DNA of 64,000 bases from M55B177 sp034722275 (lineage in GTDB: Bacteria; Chloroflexota; Dehalococcoidia; GIF9; AB-539-J10), in the NCBI GenBank assembly GCA_034722275.1, contig JAYENW010000001.1:124001-188000 (forward strand), given 5' to 3'. Both the position numbers and the translations under genes were made by a program. Below are positions 8,639 to 16,433 of this stretch, one piece after another; within the stretch, counting starts at the first letter, position 1, and each line of letters starts with the position of its first letter. The notes under the pieces are model-generated. The model was not told the origin of the DNA and searched no databases. It worked only from the letters and a program-made list of their open reading frames with translations.

Positions 8639-10471
8639 ATGGAAAATTCAAATGAAATCTTAAGCCAGGTCAGCAAGCCCGCTCGCTATACTGGAGGTGA
8701 GTGGAATGCCATAGTCAAGGAATGGGAAGCAACGCCCATCCGGATTGCTTTATGCTACCCGGAAATTTACGAAATCGGCATGTCCAATTTAGCGATGCCT
8801 ATCCTTTATGAGATACTGAATCGCCAGCCAGATACTCTGGCAGAAAGAGTTTATGTCCCTTGGATGGATATGGAAGCAATTTTGCGAAAACAAAGGATTC
8901 CGCTTTTTACCTTGGAATCGAAACATCTGCTGAAGGAGTTCGATATCATTGGCTTTTCCCTGGGATATGAGCTCACCTACACCAATGTGTTGAATATCAT
9001 GGATTTGGCTCAAATTCCCCTGTTTAGCTCTGAAAGGGGAGATTCTTATCCCTTAGTAATTGCCGGAGGGAGCTGTGCGCTCAACCCTGAACCACTGGCT
9101 GATTTCATTGATTTATTTGTTATTGGTGAGGGCGAAGAAATAATACTGGAATTATTGGGAGTTTTTCGTGCCTATAGTGGAAATAAAGAGACCTTCCTAA
9201 AGCAAGCTGCCAAGCTCGATGGTATATATGTGCCTTCATTTTACTGTGTCAACTATAATAAAGACGGCACGGTGAGCAGCATTATACCCCGGGTGCCTGA
9301 AGCCAAAGCAAAGGTGAGACGCAGGATAGTGTCTAAACTGCCTTTACCACCCACCAAGCCAGTTGTTCCTTATATTGAGGCGGTGCATGACCGCAGCAGC
9401 TTGGAGATCCAGCGAGGCTGCACCAGAGGCTGCCGCTTTTGTCAGGCAGGCATGATTTACCGGCCGGTGCGGGAGCGCCCGCAGGAAGAAGTAATAACTG
9501 CTGTAGGTGAGCTATTAAAAAATTGCGGCTACAGCGAAATATCTTTGCTCTCTCTCAGCAGCGGAGATTACTCCGATATTGACCAACTTGTCGCTAAATT
9601 ATCACAACAGTTTTACAAAGATAATCTGACTTTATCTTTACCCAGCTTGCATCTAAACTCCGCTGTGCCTAATTTGCTGGATATGTTGCCCTCGCGGCGC
9701 AAAATAACCCTCACCTTCGCTCCTGAAGCAGGAAGTGAAAGGCTGCGCCATGTCATAAATAAAGGCATATCTGAAGAGGACATACTTGGTACACTGGCAT
9801 CCATCCTAGACAAAGGTTGGACGAATATTAAGCTATATTTCATAGTAGGATTGCCTAGTGAAACTCTAGACGATATACATGATATTGTCGAATTGGTGAC
9901 TAAGATACGCCGGCTCGGGAGGCATACTAGACTGCATATTGGTACATCTATTCTCATTCCTAAACCTCATACTCCATGTCAGTGGTTAGCACAAGAAACT
10001 GAGGAGCAGTTGCTGCCAAAATATGAAATACTAAGAGGTGGTTTATATAGAGAAAAGGTCAAGTTTTCTTGGCCTGACCCCAAGGTTAGTCAACTGGAGG
10101 CAGCTTTATCTCGAGGGGACCGTCGTTTGGGTCAGGTTATCTACCGTGCCTGGCAGATGGGCTGCAGATTCGATGCGTGGAGTGAATGTTTTAGCTATCA
10201 AAGATGGCTTGATGCCTTCCAGCAATCCAAGCTCCACCCTTCCTTTTATGCCAACCGGGAACGAAGTTTGGATGAAACCTTGGCCTGGCGTCATATTGAT
10301 ACTGGGGTGAATTCTGAGTTTCTCCTAAGCGAATATCGAAAAATGTGGCAGGGGAAAGAAACTTCGGATTGTCGTTATGGGAAGTGTCATGCTTGTGGGT
10401 TGCAAAATTGGCCGAATGTCTTAAAACTCTGCCAGCGGTTTCTTAAGGCACACAATACGCCGACTTGTTAG
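8639..10471 (+). CDS. B12-binding/radical SAM protein of the TIGR03960 type
   Basis: A 610-residue protein with an N-terminal cobalamin-binding-like Rossmann domain (about 30-200) and a radical SAM domain (about 235-450). The iron-sulfur motif reads CTRGCRFCQAG (CX3CX2C, near residue 261). A C-terminal region has a small cysteine cluster (CRYGKCHACG, near 580). The layout matches the TIGR03960 family, whose reaction is not established. In many bacteria the gene is followed by a TIGR03936/DUF2344 gene, rng and rplU-rpmA; here none of these follow, and rplU-rpmA lies 7 kb away. The ATG at 8639 fits the promoter at 8592-8620. Confidence 0.85.
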   Translation: MENSNEILSQVSKPARYTGGEWNAIVKEWEATPIRIALCYPEIYEIGMSNLAMPILYEILNRQPDTLAERVYVPWMDMEAILRKQRIPLFTLESKHLLKEFDIIGFSLGYELTYTNVLNIMDLAQIPLFSSERGDSYPLVIAGGSCALNPEPLADFIDLFVIGEGEEIILELLGVFRAYSGNKETFLKQAAKLDGIYVPSFYCVNYNKDGTVSSIIPRVPEAKAKVRRRIVSKLPLPPTKPVVPYIEAVHDRSSLEIQRGCTRGCRFCQAGMIYRPVRERPQEEVITAVGELLKNCGYSEISLLSLSSGDYSDIDQLVAKLSQQFYKDNLTLSLPSLHLNSAVPNLLDMLPSRRKITLTFAPEAGSERLRHVINKGISEEDILGTLASILDKGWTNIKLYFIVGLPSETLDDIHDIVELVTKIRRLGRHTRLHIGTSILIPKPHTPCQWLAQETEEQLLPKYEILRGGLYREKVKFSWPDPKVSQLEAALSRGDRRLGQVIYRAWQMGCRFDAWSECFSYQRWLDAFQQSKLHPSFYANRERSLDETLAWRHIDTGVNSEFLLSEYRKMWQGKETSDCRYGKCHACGLQNWPNVLKLCQRFLKAHNTPTC

Positions 10472-10530
10472 CAATTTTTCTTTGATATATAATTACTATT
10501 TAGTATTTTTGGTATGGGAGGTAGGAACAA

Positions 10531-10755
10531 ATGGAAAACAGTCCTTTTCCAAAATGTCAAAAGTGTGGCAAAGGCGATTTAGTGCCTTTATCTGACTTTG
10601 GTAGTCAGGGCGCATCAATTGAGTACAAAGCCTGGGTCTGCACTAATCCTGAGTGTGGCTATAATATCAAAATCAGGAATGGTGAAGTATACCTGAATGA
10701 GCCTATTCTCAGTGGTGAGCTCCATGCTCGTGCACGTCAAGAGTTCACTCGCTAG
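10531..10755 (+). CDS. Small zinc-ribbon protein, function unknown
   Basis: A 74-residue hypothetical protein. It has two cysteine pairs, CQKCG near residue 9 and CTNPECG near 37, spaced as in a zinc ribbon, and otherwise no recognisable domain. A GGGAGG Shine-Dalgarno lies just before the ATG. The comF start codon follows 3 bases after its stop, so the genes are probably co-translated, but that does not reveal its function. Confidence 0.75.
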   Translation: MENSPFPKCQKCGKGDLVPLSDFGSQGASIEYKAWVCTNPECGYNIKIRNGEVYLNEPILSGELHARARQEFTR

Positions 10756-10758
10756 GTA

Positions 10759-11463
10759 GTGGGATTACTTAGCTTAAATCAGTTAGCTGAAGTGGCAGTT
10801 GATGCTTTTTTCCCAAAGCAATGTGTTGGCTGTGGGAAAGTGGGTGATTTTTTTTGCCTCAGTTGTCGAGGGAAATTACCTTGGTTAATGCCACCGATCT
10901 GCCCTAAGTGTGGCAAACCACAGGTGAGTGGTATTGTGTGCCCAAGCTGTTGGCAGAGACAAACTGAGATTGATGGCATCCGCTCTCCATTTCTATTTGA
11001 TGGCTCCATGCGTAAAGCCATTCACCATCTGAAATACCAGAATCTAAAAGCAATTTCCTCTTGTTTGGCTGCATTCCTGGCTGATTACCTGGCATCGAAT
11101 GCTCTGCCTGGTGAGGTTCTTGTTCCTGTGCCCCTTCATCCAAAAAAATTGAAACAAAGGGGCTATAATCAATCGTGCTTATTAGCGCGGGAACTTGGCA
11201 AGCTTATCAAGCTGCCAGTAATTGAAGGTTGTCTGATGCGTGTTAAACAAGCGCAACCTCAAGTGAAGGCGGTCAATGTGAAAGAGAGACAGGAGAATGT
11301 AGCTGACGCCTTTACCTCTTGTGATGAAAGGCTGGCTGACAAGCAAATTATCCTTATTGATGATGTGCGCACCTCTGGAGCTACGCTCGAGTCTTGTGCT
11401 AAGGCTCTTAAGAATAAAGGTGCCATTTCTGTATGGGGGCTAACAGTGGCCAGTGAGATTTAA
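10759..11463 (+). CDS. comF: ComF family phosphoribosyltransferase-like protein
   Basis: ComF proteins assist DNA uptake or processing in competent bacteria, but the family is widespread in organisms not known to be competent. The 234-residue protein has an N-terminal zinc region (CVGCG...CLSC...CPKCG...CPSC, about 21-62), the VPVPLHPKKLKQRGYNQ segment near 120-136 and a PRPP-loop motif IILIDDVRTSGATL near 195-208. It starts with GTG. No other competence genes are in the window. The hibernation factor gene follows closely. Confidence 0.9.
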   Translation: MGLLSLNQLAEVAVDAFFPKQCVGCGKVGDFFCLSCRGKLPWLMPPICPKCGKPQVSGIVCPSCWQRQTEIDGIRSPFLFDGSMRKAIHHLKYQNLKAISSCLAAFLADYLASNALPGEVLVPVPLHPKKLKQRGYNQSCLLARELGKLIKLPVIEGCLMRVKQAQPQVKAVNVKERQENVADAFTSCDERLADKQIILIDDVRTSGATLESCAKALKNKGAISVWGLTVASEI

Positions 11464-11476
11464 GAGTAGGAGGAAC

Positions 11477-12022
11477 ATGGAATTACGTTTTGTCGGCAAG
11501 AATAATCTAGAAATTTCCCAGATAATGCAGGATTACGCCAAGAAGAAGATTGGAAAATTGAGTCGTTATCTGCCCAGCATTGGTCAAGGCAAAGTGGAAA
11601 TTTCCTGGGAAGAAACAAAATCGCCTGAGCAGCGATTTACTGTTCAGGTCACTCTTGACAGTAAGGGTATGCTGATCAGGGCTCAGGAGAAAGCTGAGGA
11701 TGTCCGTACAGCTATTGATAAGGTAGTAAATGTGCTAACTAATCGGATTGAGCGTTATAAAGGTAAACTCTATGGTAAGGGAAGAGGCATCTCATCGGTT
11801 CGTCGAGGAGCAGCAAGAACTCAGGAAAATGAAATTCCCAGAAAGATAGTAAGGTCCAAGCATTTTTTGATCAAGCCCATGTCTTTAGATGAAGCCAGAG
11901 ACCAGATGGATCTTCTGGGGCATGATTTCTTCCTTTTTATCAATGCTGAAAGTAATCAAGTCAACTTGCTATACTGCCGCAAGGATGGCAGCTATGGATT
12001 GATTGAGCCCGAGATAAAATGA
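11477..12022 (+). CDS. hpf: Ribosome hibernation promoting factor, long form
   Basis: Binds the decoding centre of idle ribosomes; the long form joins two 70S ribosomes into 100S dimers. The 181-residue protein has the N-terminal S30AE domain (about 1-100, starting MELRFVGKNNLEIS), a basic linker, and the C-terminal dimerisation domain (about 122-181, with KHFLIKPMSLDEARDQMDLL). The ATG at 11477 is preceded by TAGGAGG at 11467-11473. The frame is open slightly further upstream inside comF, but this start fits both the ribosome site and the family. Confidence 0.95.
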   Translation: MELRFVGKNNLEISQIMQDYAKKKIGKLSRYLPSIGQGKVEISWEETKSPEQRFTVQVTLDSKGMLIRAQEKAEDVRTAIDKVVNVLTNRIERYKGKLYGKGRGISSVRRGAARTQENEIPRKIVRSKHFLIKPMSLDEARDQMDLLGHDFFLFINAESNQVNLLYCRKDGSYGLIEPEIK

Positions 12023-12295
12023 GAGGATTGGTTATCAAAGGCTGGAATATGAAAATTTTACGAATGCTGGAAACCTTGATAACTGTCAGGGGGCTGGGGA
12101 TAATCCTGCTGGGTAAAGAGGTTACTATATCTGATGGTGCTAGCCTGGGAATTGTTTCTGCTAGGGAGCAAAGGAACTCGGCTTGTGGTTAACACATCAC
12201 TTGATGGGCTTAAGAATACACCTGGAGATGATATTCAAGCTAAGAGGATAAGGATAAAACCAGCTTCTCTAATCCTTATAATTACCTTCAGGGGA
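12023..12295. other. Intergenic stretch with overlapping short frames, possible gene relic
   Basis: This 273-base gap holds no convincing intact gene. On the plus strand a 47-residue frame (12050-12192) contains LLGKEVTISDGASLGIVS, loosely like the PRC-barrel core of the protein encoded next door. A second, shifted frame (12134-12301, 55 residues) gives a protein-like stretch containing TRLVVNTSLDGL and IRIKPASLILI. Both could be chance, or the remains of decayed genes. Confidence 0.3.
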
Positions 12296-12520
12296 TTATG
12301 ATTTCTTTCTTAGTTCGTTCTCTCCGATCTTTAGGATTATTTTATCACCGATTTTGTCTATTTTATCCAGAGTAATGCCATATTTCTTAGTCAATCCTGC
12401 CTTCGCTACAATATGGGTGATAACTCCTTGCTGCATATCAAAATCTATATCACTAACCTTGCCTATCCTTTTAGCGTTTACATCCAAAATTTCTTTACCC
12501 AGTAGCTCTTTAGTATTCAT
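12296..12520 (-). CDS. PRC-barrel domain protein
   Basis: A 74-residue protein that is a single PRC-barrel beta domain (LLGKEILDVNAKRIGKVSDI near residues 6-25, GVITHIVAK near 32-40). PRC barrels act in photosynthetic reaction centres, in RimM, and as stand-alone proteins of unknown role. The frame is open to 12538, but AAGGGG sits at the right distance from the ATG at 12520, so I prefer that start. It is the third gene of a small operon behind two DUF3096 membrane peptides. Confidence 0.8.
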   Translation of the reverse strand: MNTKELLGKEILDVNAKRIGKVSDIDFDMQQGVITHIVAKAGLTKKYGITLDKIDKIGDKIILKIGENELRKKS

Positions 12521-12558
12521 CCAGCCCCTTTGCACCATGGCGGTGCTTAAATTCTCTA

Positions 12559-12702
12559 TTATACTATAGCTTGGTAAATAGCTATTCCCCCGGCTATAAT
12601 AAGGAAAATCCCTACTAAATAGTTAAGGATTTTAGGGAAAATCATGACCGCAATGCCGAAGATAACAGCTAAGATTCCCATGCCTAAGCCAGCTATATGC
12701 AT
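12559..12702 (-). CDS. DUF3096-like small membrane protein B
   Basis: A 47-residue peptide starting MHIAGLGMGILAVIFGIAVM, with two hydrophobic helices (about 3-22 and 29-46) and the DUF3096 pattern of IFPKILNYLVGIFLIIAGG in the middle. An ideal Shine-Dalgarno (AAGGAGGTGATGAT) precedes the ATG and overlaps the stop codon of the upstream paralogue, which implies translational coupling. Function unknown. It is short enough to be missed by automatic gene callers. Confidence 0.8.
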   Translation of the reverse strand: MHIAGLGMGILAVIFGIAVMIFPKILNYLVGIFLIIAGGIAIYQAIV

Positions 12703-12706
12703 ATCA

Positions 12707-12844
12707 TCACCTCCTTAAAGTAGCCAATACACCGATGACAATGAGAGCAATGCCTACTATCCATCTCAACAGACCAGGTAAGACAAGCACCAAGATGCCA
12801 AAAATAATAATTATTATCCCTACCCATAAGCCTTCTATCTTCAT
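12707..12844 (-). CDS. DUF3096-like small membrane protein A
   Basis: A 45-residue peptide with two predicted membrane helices (about 5-22 and 27-42) and a central VLPGLLRWIVGIALIVIG that matches the DUF3096 pattern also seen in its downstream neighbour. GAGGGGGTGA serves as the ribosome site. Its TGA overlaps the Shine-Dalgarno of gene B. A promoter lies upstream at 12886-12914. The two peptides are paralogues and could pack together in the membrane; nothing in the sequence reveals their task. Confidence 0.8.
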   Translation of the reverse strand: MKIEGLWVGIIIIIFGILVLVLPGLLRWIVGIALIVIGVLATLRR

Positions 12845-12885
12845 GGATTGTCACCCCCTCAGCCTGAATTTGAGTCTATATCTCA

Positions 12886-12914
12886 ATTATATAAATGAAG
12901 TGTCTGGAAAGCAA
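12886..12914 (-). promoter_or_regulatory. Promoter of the DUF3096/PRC-barrel operon
   Basis: On the minus strand TTGCTT (12909-12914) and a perfect TATAAT (12886-12891) are separated by exactly 17 bases. The predicted leader is about 35 bases and ends at the ATG of the first DUF3096 gene. Confidence 0.6.
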
Positions 12915-13049
12915 TAGATTTTAGCCTAGGATATCTTTAAGGTATAAATTTTTATCAACTATCTTGAAATCCCCCACGGTGAACAGGTAATGATAGGTAG
13001 GTCATAGTATAATACCAGTTAGGATAATGCTGGAAGGTTCACAAAAGCG

Positions 13050-14738
13050 ATGGAAGAATCCAGGCTGATACTCGATCTGGCGATAGCTTTCGGCGCTGCT
13101 TTGGGCGGTGGCTTAATCGCCAGATCGCTAAGGCAACCAGCACTTCTTGGCTATCTTATAGCAGGCATTGTTATTGGTCCTTATGCTTTGGGTCTGGTCC
13201 AGAGCAAGGACAACATAGAGATTCTAGCTGCCATTGGCGTGGTGCTGCTCCTTTTTACTTTAGGAGTTGAGTTTTCCTTTCATGAACTGAAGCGAATAAG
13301 AAATGTAGCTATTTTTGGCGGCATCGCTCAAATAGCGGTTACCACTGTTTTGGGAATGTTTGTGGGTATATCTCTGCTGGGGCAGAGCCTCTATGAAGCG
13401 ATAGTTTTTGGTTTTATGGTCGCTCTGAGTAGCACCATGGTGGTGGTAGGGATGCTGGTTGATAGAGGAGAAGCAAACTCGGTGCACGGGCGGGTGATGA
13501 TAGGTATTCTGTTATTACAGGATATTGCTGCTGCCTTCGCTATGTTTATTCTGCCAACGCTGGGGACAGGCGATGCGAGTTTATTACCCACGTTAGGTGT
13601 AGCTTTTCTTAAAGCCGGGATATTTATTGCTTTGGTATTGGTCACTGGCATCTGGGTGATACCTCGTATATTGAGGCGTGTAGCCCTACGACAATCTAGA
13701 GAGTTATGCATTATTGCTGTGGCGGCGTTGTGTTTGGGAGGAGCCTTTGCTGCTTATTACTTTGGGTTATCTGCAGCTTTGGGTGCCTTTGCTATAGGTC
13801 TTATGATAGGCCAGTCGGACTTCGCTCACCAGGCTGTAGGCAACATAGCACCTCTGCGCGATTTATTTGCGGCACTATTCTTTGTATCAATTGGCATGCT
13901 TATAGATTTGCAATTTCTGGCAGCTAACATTATCCCCTTGCTTATATTAGTGGCAGCCATAACTTTTGGTAAGTTTGCTATCTGCTCCGGAATCACTCAT
14001 ATATTTGGCTATCGGGGTAAGACAGTGCCGCTGGTTGGAGCTGGCATGATGCAGATTGGCGAATTTAGCTTCGTGCTGGCACAATTGTGCCTTGGAGCAG
14101 GAGCAATTACCAACTATACCTATTCCATGATACTTGGCGGTGCCTTTGTTACCATCGTGCTCACCCCGTTTGTCTTTAGCTTGACCTCTAAAGTTTGCAT
14201 CAAGCGAAGAAAAGCTATACAGGTTGCCAGCGGGGGTAAGGAACAACTCGTTATGGAGACTCCGAACTTGACTAACCATGTCATCATTTGTGGCCATGGT
14301 CGTGTAGGTGGTAATGTGGCTCGGCTTCTCAGTCAATTAGCTATTCCTTATGTGGCAATTGACCTTGATCCTAAAACTATCTCTGAGCTTCGAGAGCAAG
14401 GAATTCCTTGTGTCTATGGAGATGGCGGTAATCAAAAGGTGCTCTATGAGGCTGGAATCACACATGCTGCAGTTCTAGCGCTTGCTATTCCAGACCCTGC
14501 GGCGACGAGGCTTGCCTTGGATCATGCTGAGTTAATGAATGCTAACATAGATATAATTGCCCGCACTCATAGCAATTCTGAGTTTGAATTCTTGCAAAGT
14601 AGAGGCATTTCTGGGATAGTTCAACCTGAGACGGAGGCTAGTATAGAAATCTTACGTCACATCTTATGTCGATTGAATATGCCTGAGGCTGAAATTGAAG
14701 AGATTATTGCCAGCCGGAGGAAAATATGCCCCATGTGA
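13050..14738 (+). CDS. CPA2-family cation/proton antiporter with TrkA-N domain (KefB-like)
   Basis: Membrane antiporter of the CPA2 family, most likely exchanging K+ or Na+ for H+. The 562-residue protein has about 12 hydrophobic helices (residues 5-385), including the LLQDIAAAF segment (near 155) where the family carries its functional acidic residue, and a cytoplasmic Rossmann RCK_N domain (about 408-525) with GHGRVGGNVARLL near 413. There is no RCK_C domain and no KefF/KefG-type gene beside it, so glutathione control is unlikely. It diverges from the DUF3096 operon. Together with TrkH/TrkA it suggests attention to potassium balance. Confidence 0.88.
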   Translation: MEESRLILDLAIAFGAALGGGLIARSLRQPALLGYLIAGIVIGPYALGLVQSKDNIEILAAIGVVLLLFTLGVEFSFHELKRIRNVAIFGGIAQIAVTTVLGMFVGISLLGQSLYEAIVFGFMVALSSTMVVVGMLVDRGEANSVHGRVMIGILLLQDIAAAFAMFILPTLGTGDASLLPTLGVAFLKAGIFIALVLVTGIWVIPRILRRVALRQSRELCIIAVAALCLGGAFAAYYFGLSAALGAFAIGLMIGQSDFAHQAVGNIAPLRDLFAALFFVSIGMLIDLQFLAANIIPLLILVAAITFGKFAICSGITHIFGYRGKTVPLVGAGMMQIGEFSFVLAQLCLGAGAITNYTYSMILGGAFVTIVLTPFVFSLTSKVCIKRRKAIQVASGGKEQLVMETPNLTNHVIICGHGRVGGNVARLLSQLAIPYVAIDLDPKTISELREQGIPCVYGDGGNQKVLYEAGITHAAVLALAIPDPAATRLALDHAELMNANIDIIARTHSNSEFEFLQSRGISGIVQPETEASIEILRHILCRLNMPEAEIEEIIASRRKICPM

Positions 14739-14787
14739 GCGCCTGAGTGTTAAATATTTAAAATTATTGTGGAATTGTTCATAGACT

Positions 14788-14816
14788 TTGTCTAGTTGTA
14801 CTAGCTCTTGTATGAT
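14788..14816 (+). promoter_or_regulatory. Promoter for the cobalamin adenosyltransferase-his operon
   Basis: TTGTCT (14788-14793) and TATGAT (14811-14816) are 17 bases apart, and the start codon follows about 32 bases later. I see no cobalamin riboswitch fold in this short leader. Confidence 0.5.
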
Positions 14817-14847
14817 AAAATAAAATCTCTTGGTTTGAGAGAACTTG

Positions 14848-15393
14848 ATGAAAACGTTCAATAAAAAAGGTGACGGTGGTGAGACCAGTCTTCTTTATGG
14901 TGTCAGAGTAGCTAAATGTGATGACAGGTGTGAAGTTTATGGCACTATTGATGAGGCAGTTTCTATGTTGGGGGTGGCTAAAAATTTCTGCCAGCCAGAA
15001 GTTAAGGAGATTATCTCCAGCTTACAGCGGGATTTATTTTTCATAGGGACAGAGCTAGCAGTTCCGCAGGAGCATTATTCAAAGCTGGAAGCGAAAAGAG
15101 GAGTGATTAAGCCAGAGATGGTGCAGAGGCTGGAAGAGTTGATAGATGATTTTGAAACTAAGGTCACTATTCCTCGAGAATTTGTTCTTCCTGGTGATGG
15201 TATAAGTTCATCAACTCTGGATGTGGCGAGGACAATGATCAGGCGCGCTGAAAGGAGAGCAGTTGCCTTCAAGCACGCGGGAAAGTTTATTAATGAGGAG
15301 ATACTGAAATATCTCAATCGCCTGGCTGATTTAATTTTTATTTTGGCTCGTTATGAGGAGAAAATCGGGAATGGAAGTAATTCCAGCCATTGA
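14848..15393 (+). CDS. Cob(I)alamin adenosyltransferase, PduO type
   Basis: Transfers the 5'-deoxyadenosyl group of ATP to cob(I)alamin, making adenosylcobalamin. The 181-residue helical protein has the N-terminal ATP-binding motif KGDGGETSLLYG (about residues 6-17; the family usually shows TKTGDxGxT) and the later RTMIRRAERRAV near 130-141 with the conserved arginines. Its product is the cofactor of the class II ribonucleotide reductase at 48474-51023. I start at the ATG, one codon inside a TTG that also keeps the frame. It overlaps hisA by 23 bases. Confidence 0.93.
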   Translation: MKTFNKKGDGGETSLLYGVRVAKCDDRCEVYGTIDEAVSMLGVAKNFCQPEVKEIISSLQRDLFFIGTELAVPQEHYSKLEAKRGVIKPEMVQRLEELIDDFETKVTIPREFVLPGDGISSSTLDVARTMIRRAERRAVAFKHAGKFINEEILKYLNRLADLIFILARYEEKIGNGSNSSH

Positions 15394-16087
15394 TCTTAAA
15401 GAAGGCAGATGCGTTAGACTATACCAGGGGGATTATACCAGAGAAACTGTCTTTGGCGAGGAACCAGTGGCAGTAGCTTTGGAGTGGTGTTCTCAAGGAG
15501 CGCAGTGGCTTCATGTAGTTGATTTAGACGGAGCAGCTACAGGCGAACCAGCAAATATGGTGGTGGTTGAGGAGATAATAAAAGAGAGTGGTTTGCTTGT
15601 AGAACTGGGTGGTGGCATCAGGCAAGAAGAGGTGGCGGCAAAATTGTTGCAAAAAGGGGTAGCGCGCGTTATTTTGGGAACTGCGGCTATAGAAGATCCA
15701 AGATTGATAAAGAAACTTTGTCACCAGTTTAGTGAAGCTATAATAGTTGGGTTAGATGCCAGAGATGGAAAGATAGCGATTCATGGCTGGCAAAAAGATA
15801 CGGCTATTGATGTTCTAGATTTAAGCCGTGAGATGGTTAAAATCGGAGCCAGGCGCTTTATTTATACTGATATAAAGAGAGATGGCACCCTTACTGAGCC
15901 CAATTTTGACATGATGGCTAGACTGGTTGCTGAGATAGATGTTCCCGTTATTGTGGCTGGAGGCATTTCTAAATTGGAGCATTTACAGAAACTTAAAGAA
16001 CTTGGAGTTGAAGGGGCTATTATAGGTAAAGCTCTTTATACTGGAGATATTGATTTACAGGAAGCTATAATTAGCTTTGGGAGTTAA
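15371..16087 (+). CDS. hisA: 1-(5-phosphoribosyl)-5-[(5-phosphoribosylamino)methylideneamino]imidazole-4-carboxamide isomerase
   Basis: The ProFAR isomerase of histidine synthesis. The 238-residue TIM barrel starts MEVIPAIDLKEGRCVRLYQG, with the catalytic Asp of PAIDLK near residue 8; GGGIR near 79-83 and VAGGISKLEHLQKL near 194-207 form the two phosphate sites. The second catalytic Asp lies in YTDIKRDGTL near 165-174. GAGGAGAAAA precedes this ATG, which overlaps the end of the adenosyltransferase gene. hisI follows after 7 bases; hisF and hisH are not here, so the his genes are split. Confidence 0.96.
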   Translation: MEVIPAIDLKEGRCVRLYQGDYTRETVFGEEPVAVALEWCSQGAQWLHVVDLDGAATGEPANMVVVEEIIKESGLLVELGGGIRQEEVAAKLLQKGVARVILGTAAIEDPRLIKKLCHQFSEAIIVGLDARDGKIAIHGWQKDTAIDVLDLSREMVKIGARRFIYTDIKRDGTLTEPNFDMMARLVAEIDVPVIVAGGISKLEHLQKLKELGVEGAIIGKALYTGDIDLQEAIISFGS

Positions 16088-16094
16088 AAGTTAA

Positions 16095-16433
16095 ATGCTC
16101 AAATTTGGTGATAAAGGTTTGCTCCCTGCTGTTATTCAGGATGCCAAGAGTGGCGAAGTGCTTATGTTGGGCTATATGAATAAGGAATCGCTGAGGAAAA
16201 CTGTATCCAGCGGAGATGTCTGGTTTTACAGCCGTAGCCGGCAGAAGTTGTGGCATAAGGGGGAAACTTCAGGTAATTTCCTGAGAGTTCATTCCATTAT
16301 CAAGGATTGTGATAGTGATACCCTGCTGGTAAAGGTTGCTCCCGTAGGTCCCGTATGTCACCTAGGTAATCGGACTTGCTTCTTCAAAAACGAGATGGAG
16401 TACAGATTCTTGCAAGAGCAGGATCTGGTCTAG
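16095..16433 (+). CDS. hisI: Phosphoribosyl-AMP cyclohydrolase
   Basis: Opens the purine ring of phosphoribosyl-AMP, the third step of histidine synthesis. The 112-residue protein has the diagnostic WHKGETSGN (about 53-61), metal-binding DCDSDTLL near 71-78 and the cysteines in VCHLGNRTCF near 89-98. There is no HisE (pyrophosphohydrolase) fusion. Its TAG stop lies in a CTAG palindrome shared with the stop of the converging DUF1385 gene. Confidence 0.96.
   Translation: MLKFGDKGLLPAVIQDAKSGEVLMLGYMNKESLRKTVSSGDVWFYSRSRQKLWHKGETSGNFLRVHSIIKDCDSDTLLVKVAPVGPVCHLGNRTCFFKNEMEYRFLQEQDLV

Noticed and set aside
13947..14336. Open minus-strand frame of 129 codons inside the antiporter gene
   Set aside because: The opposite strand encodes a clear antiporter; the minus frame has no domain and no ribosome site.
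14739..14847. Cobalamin riboswitch in front of the adenosyltransferase
   Set aside because: The leader after the promoter is only about 25 bases, far too short, and no B12-box is seen.
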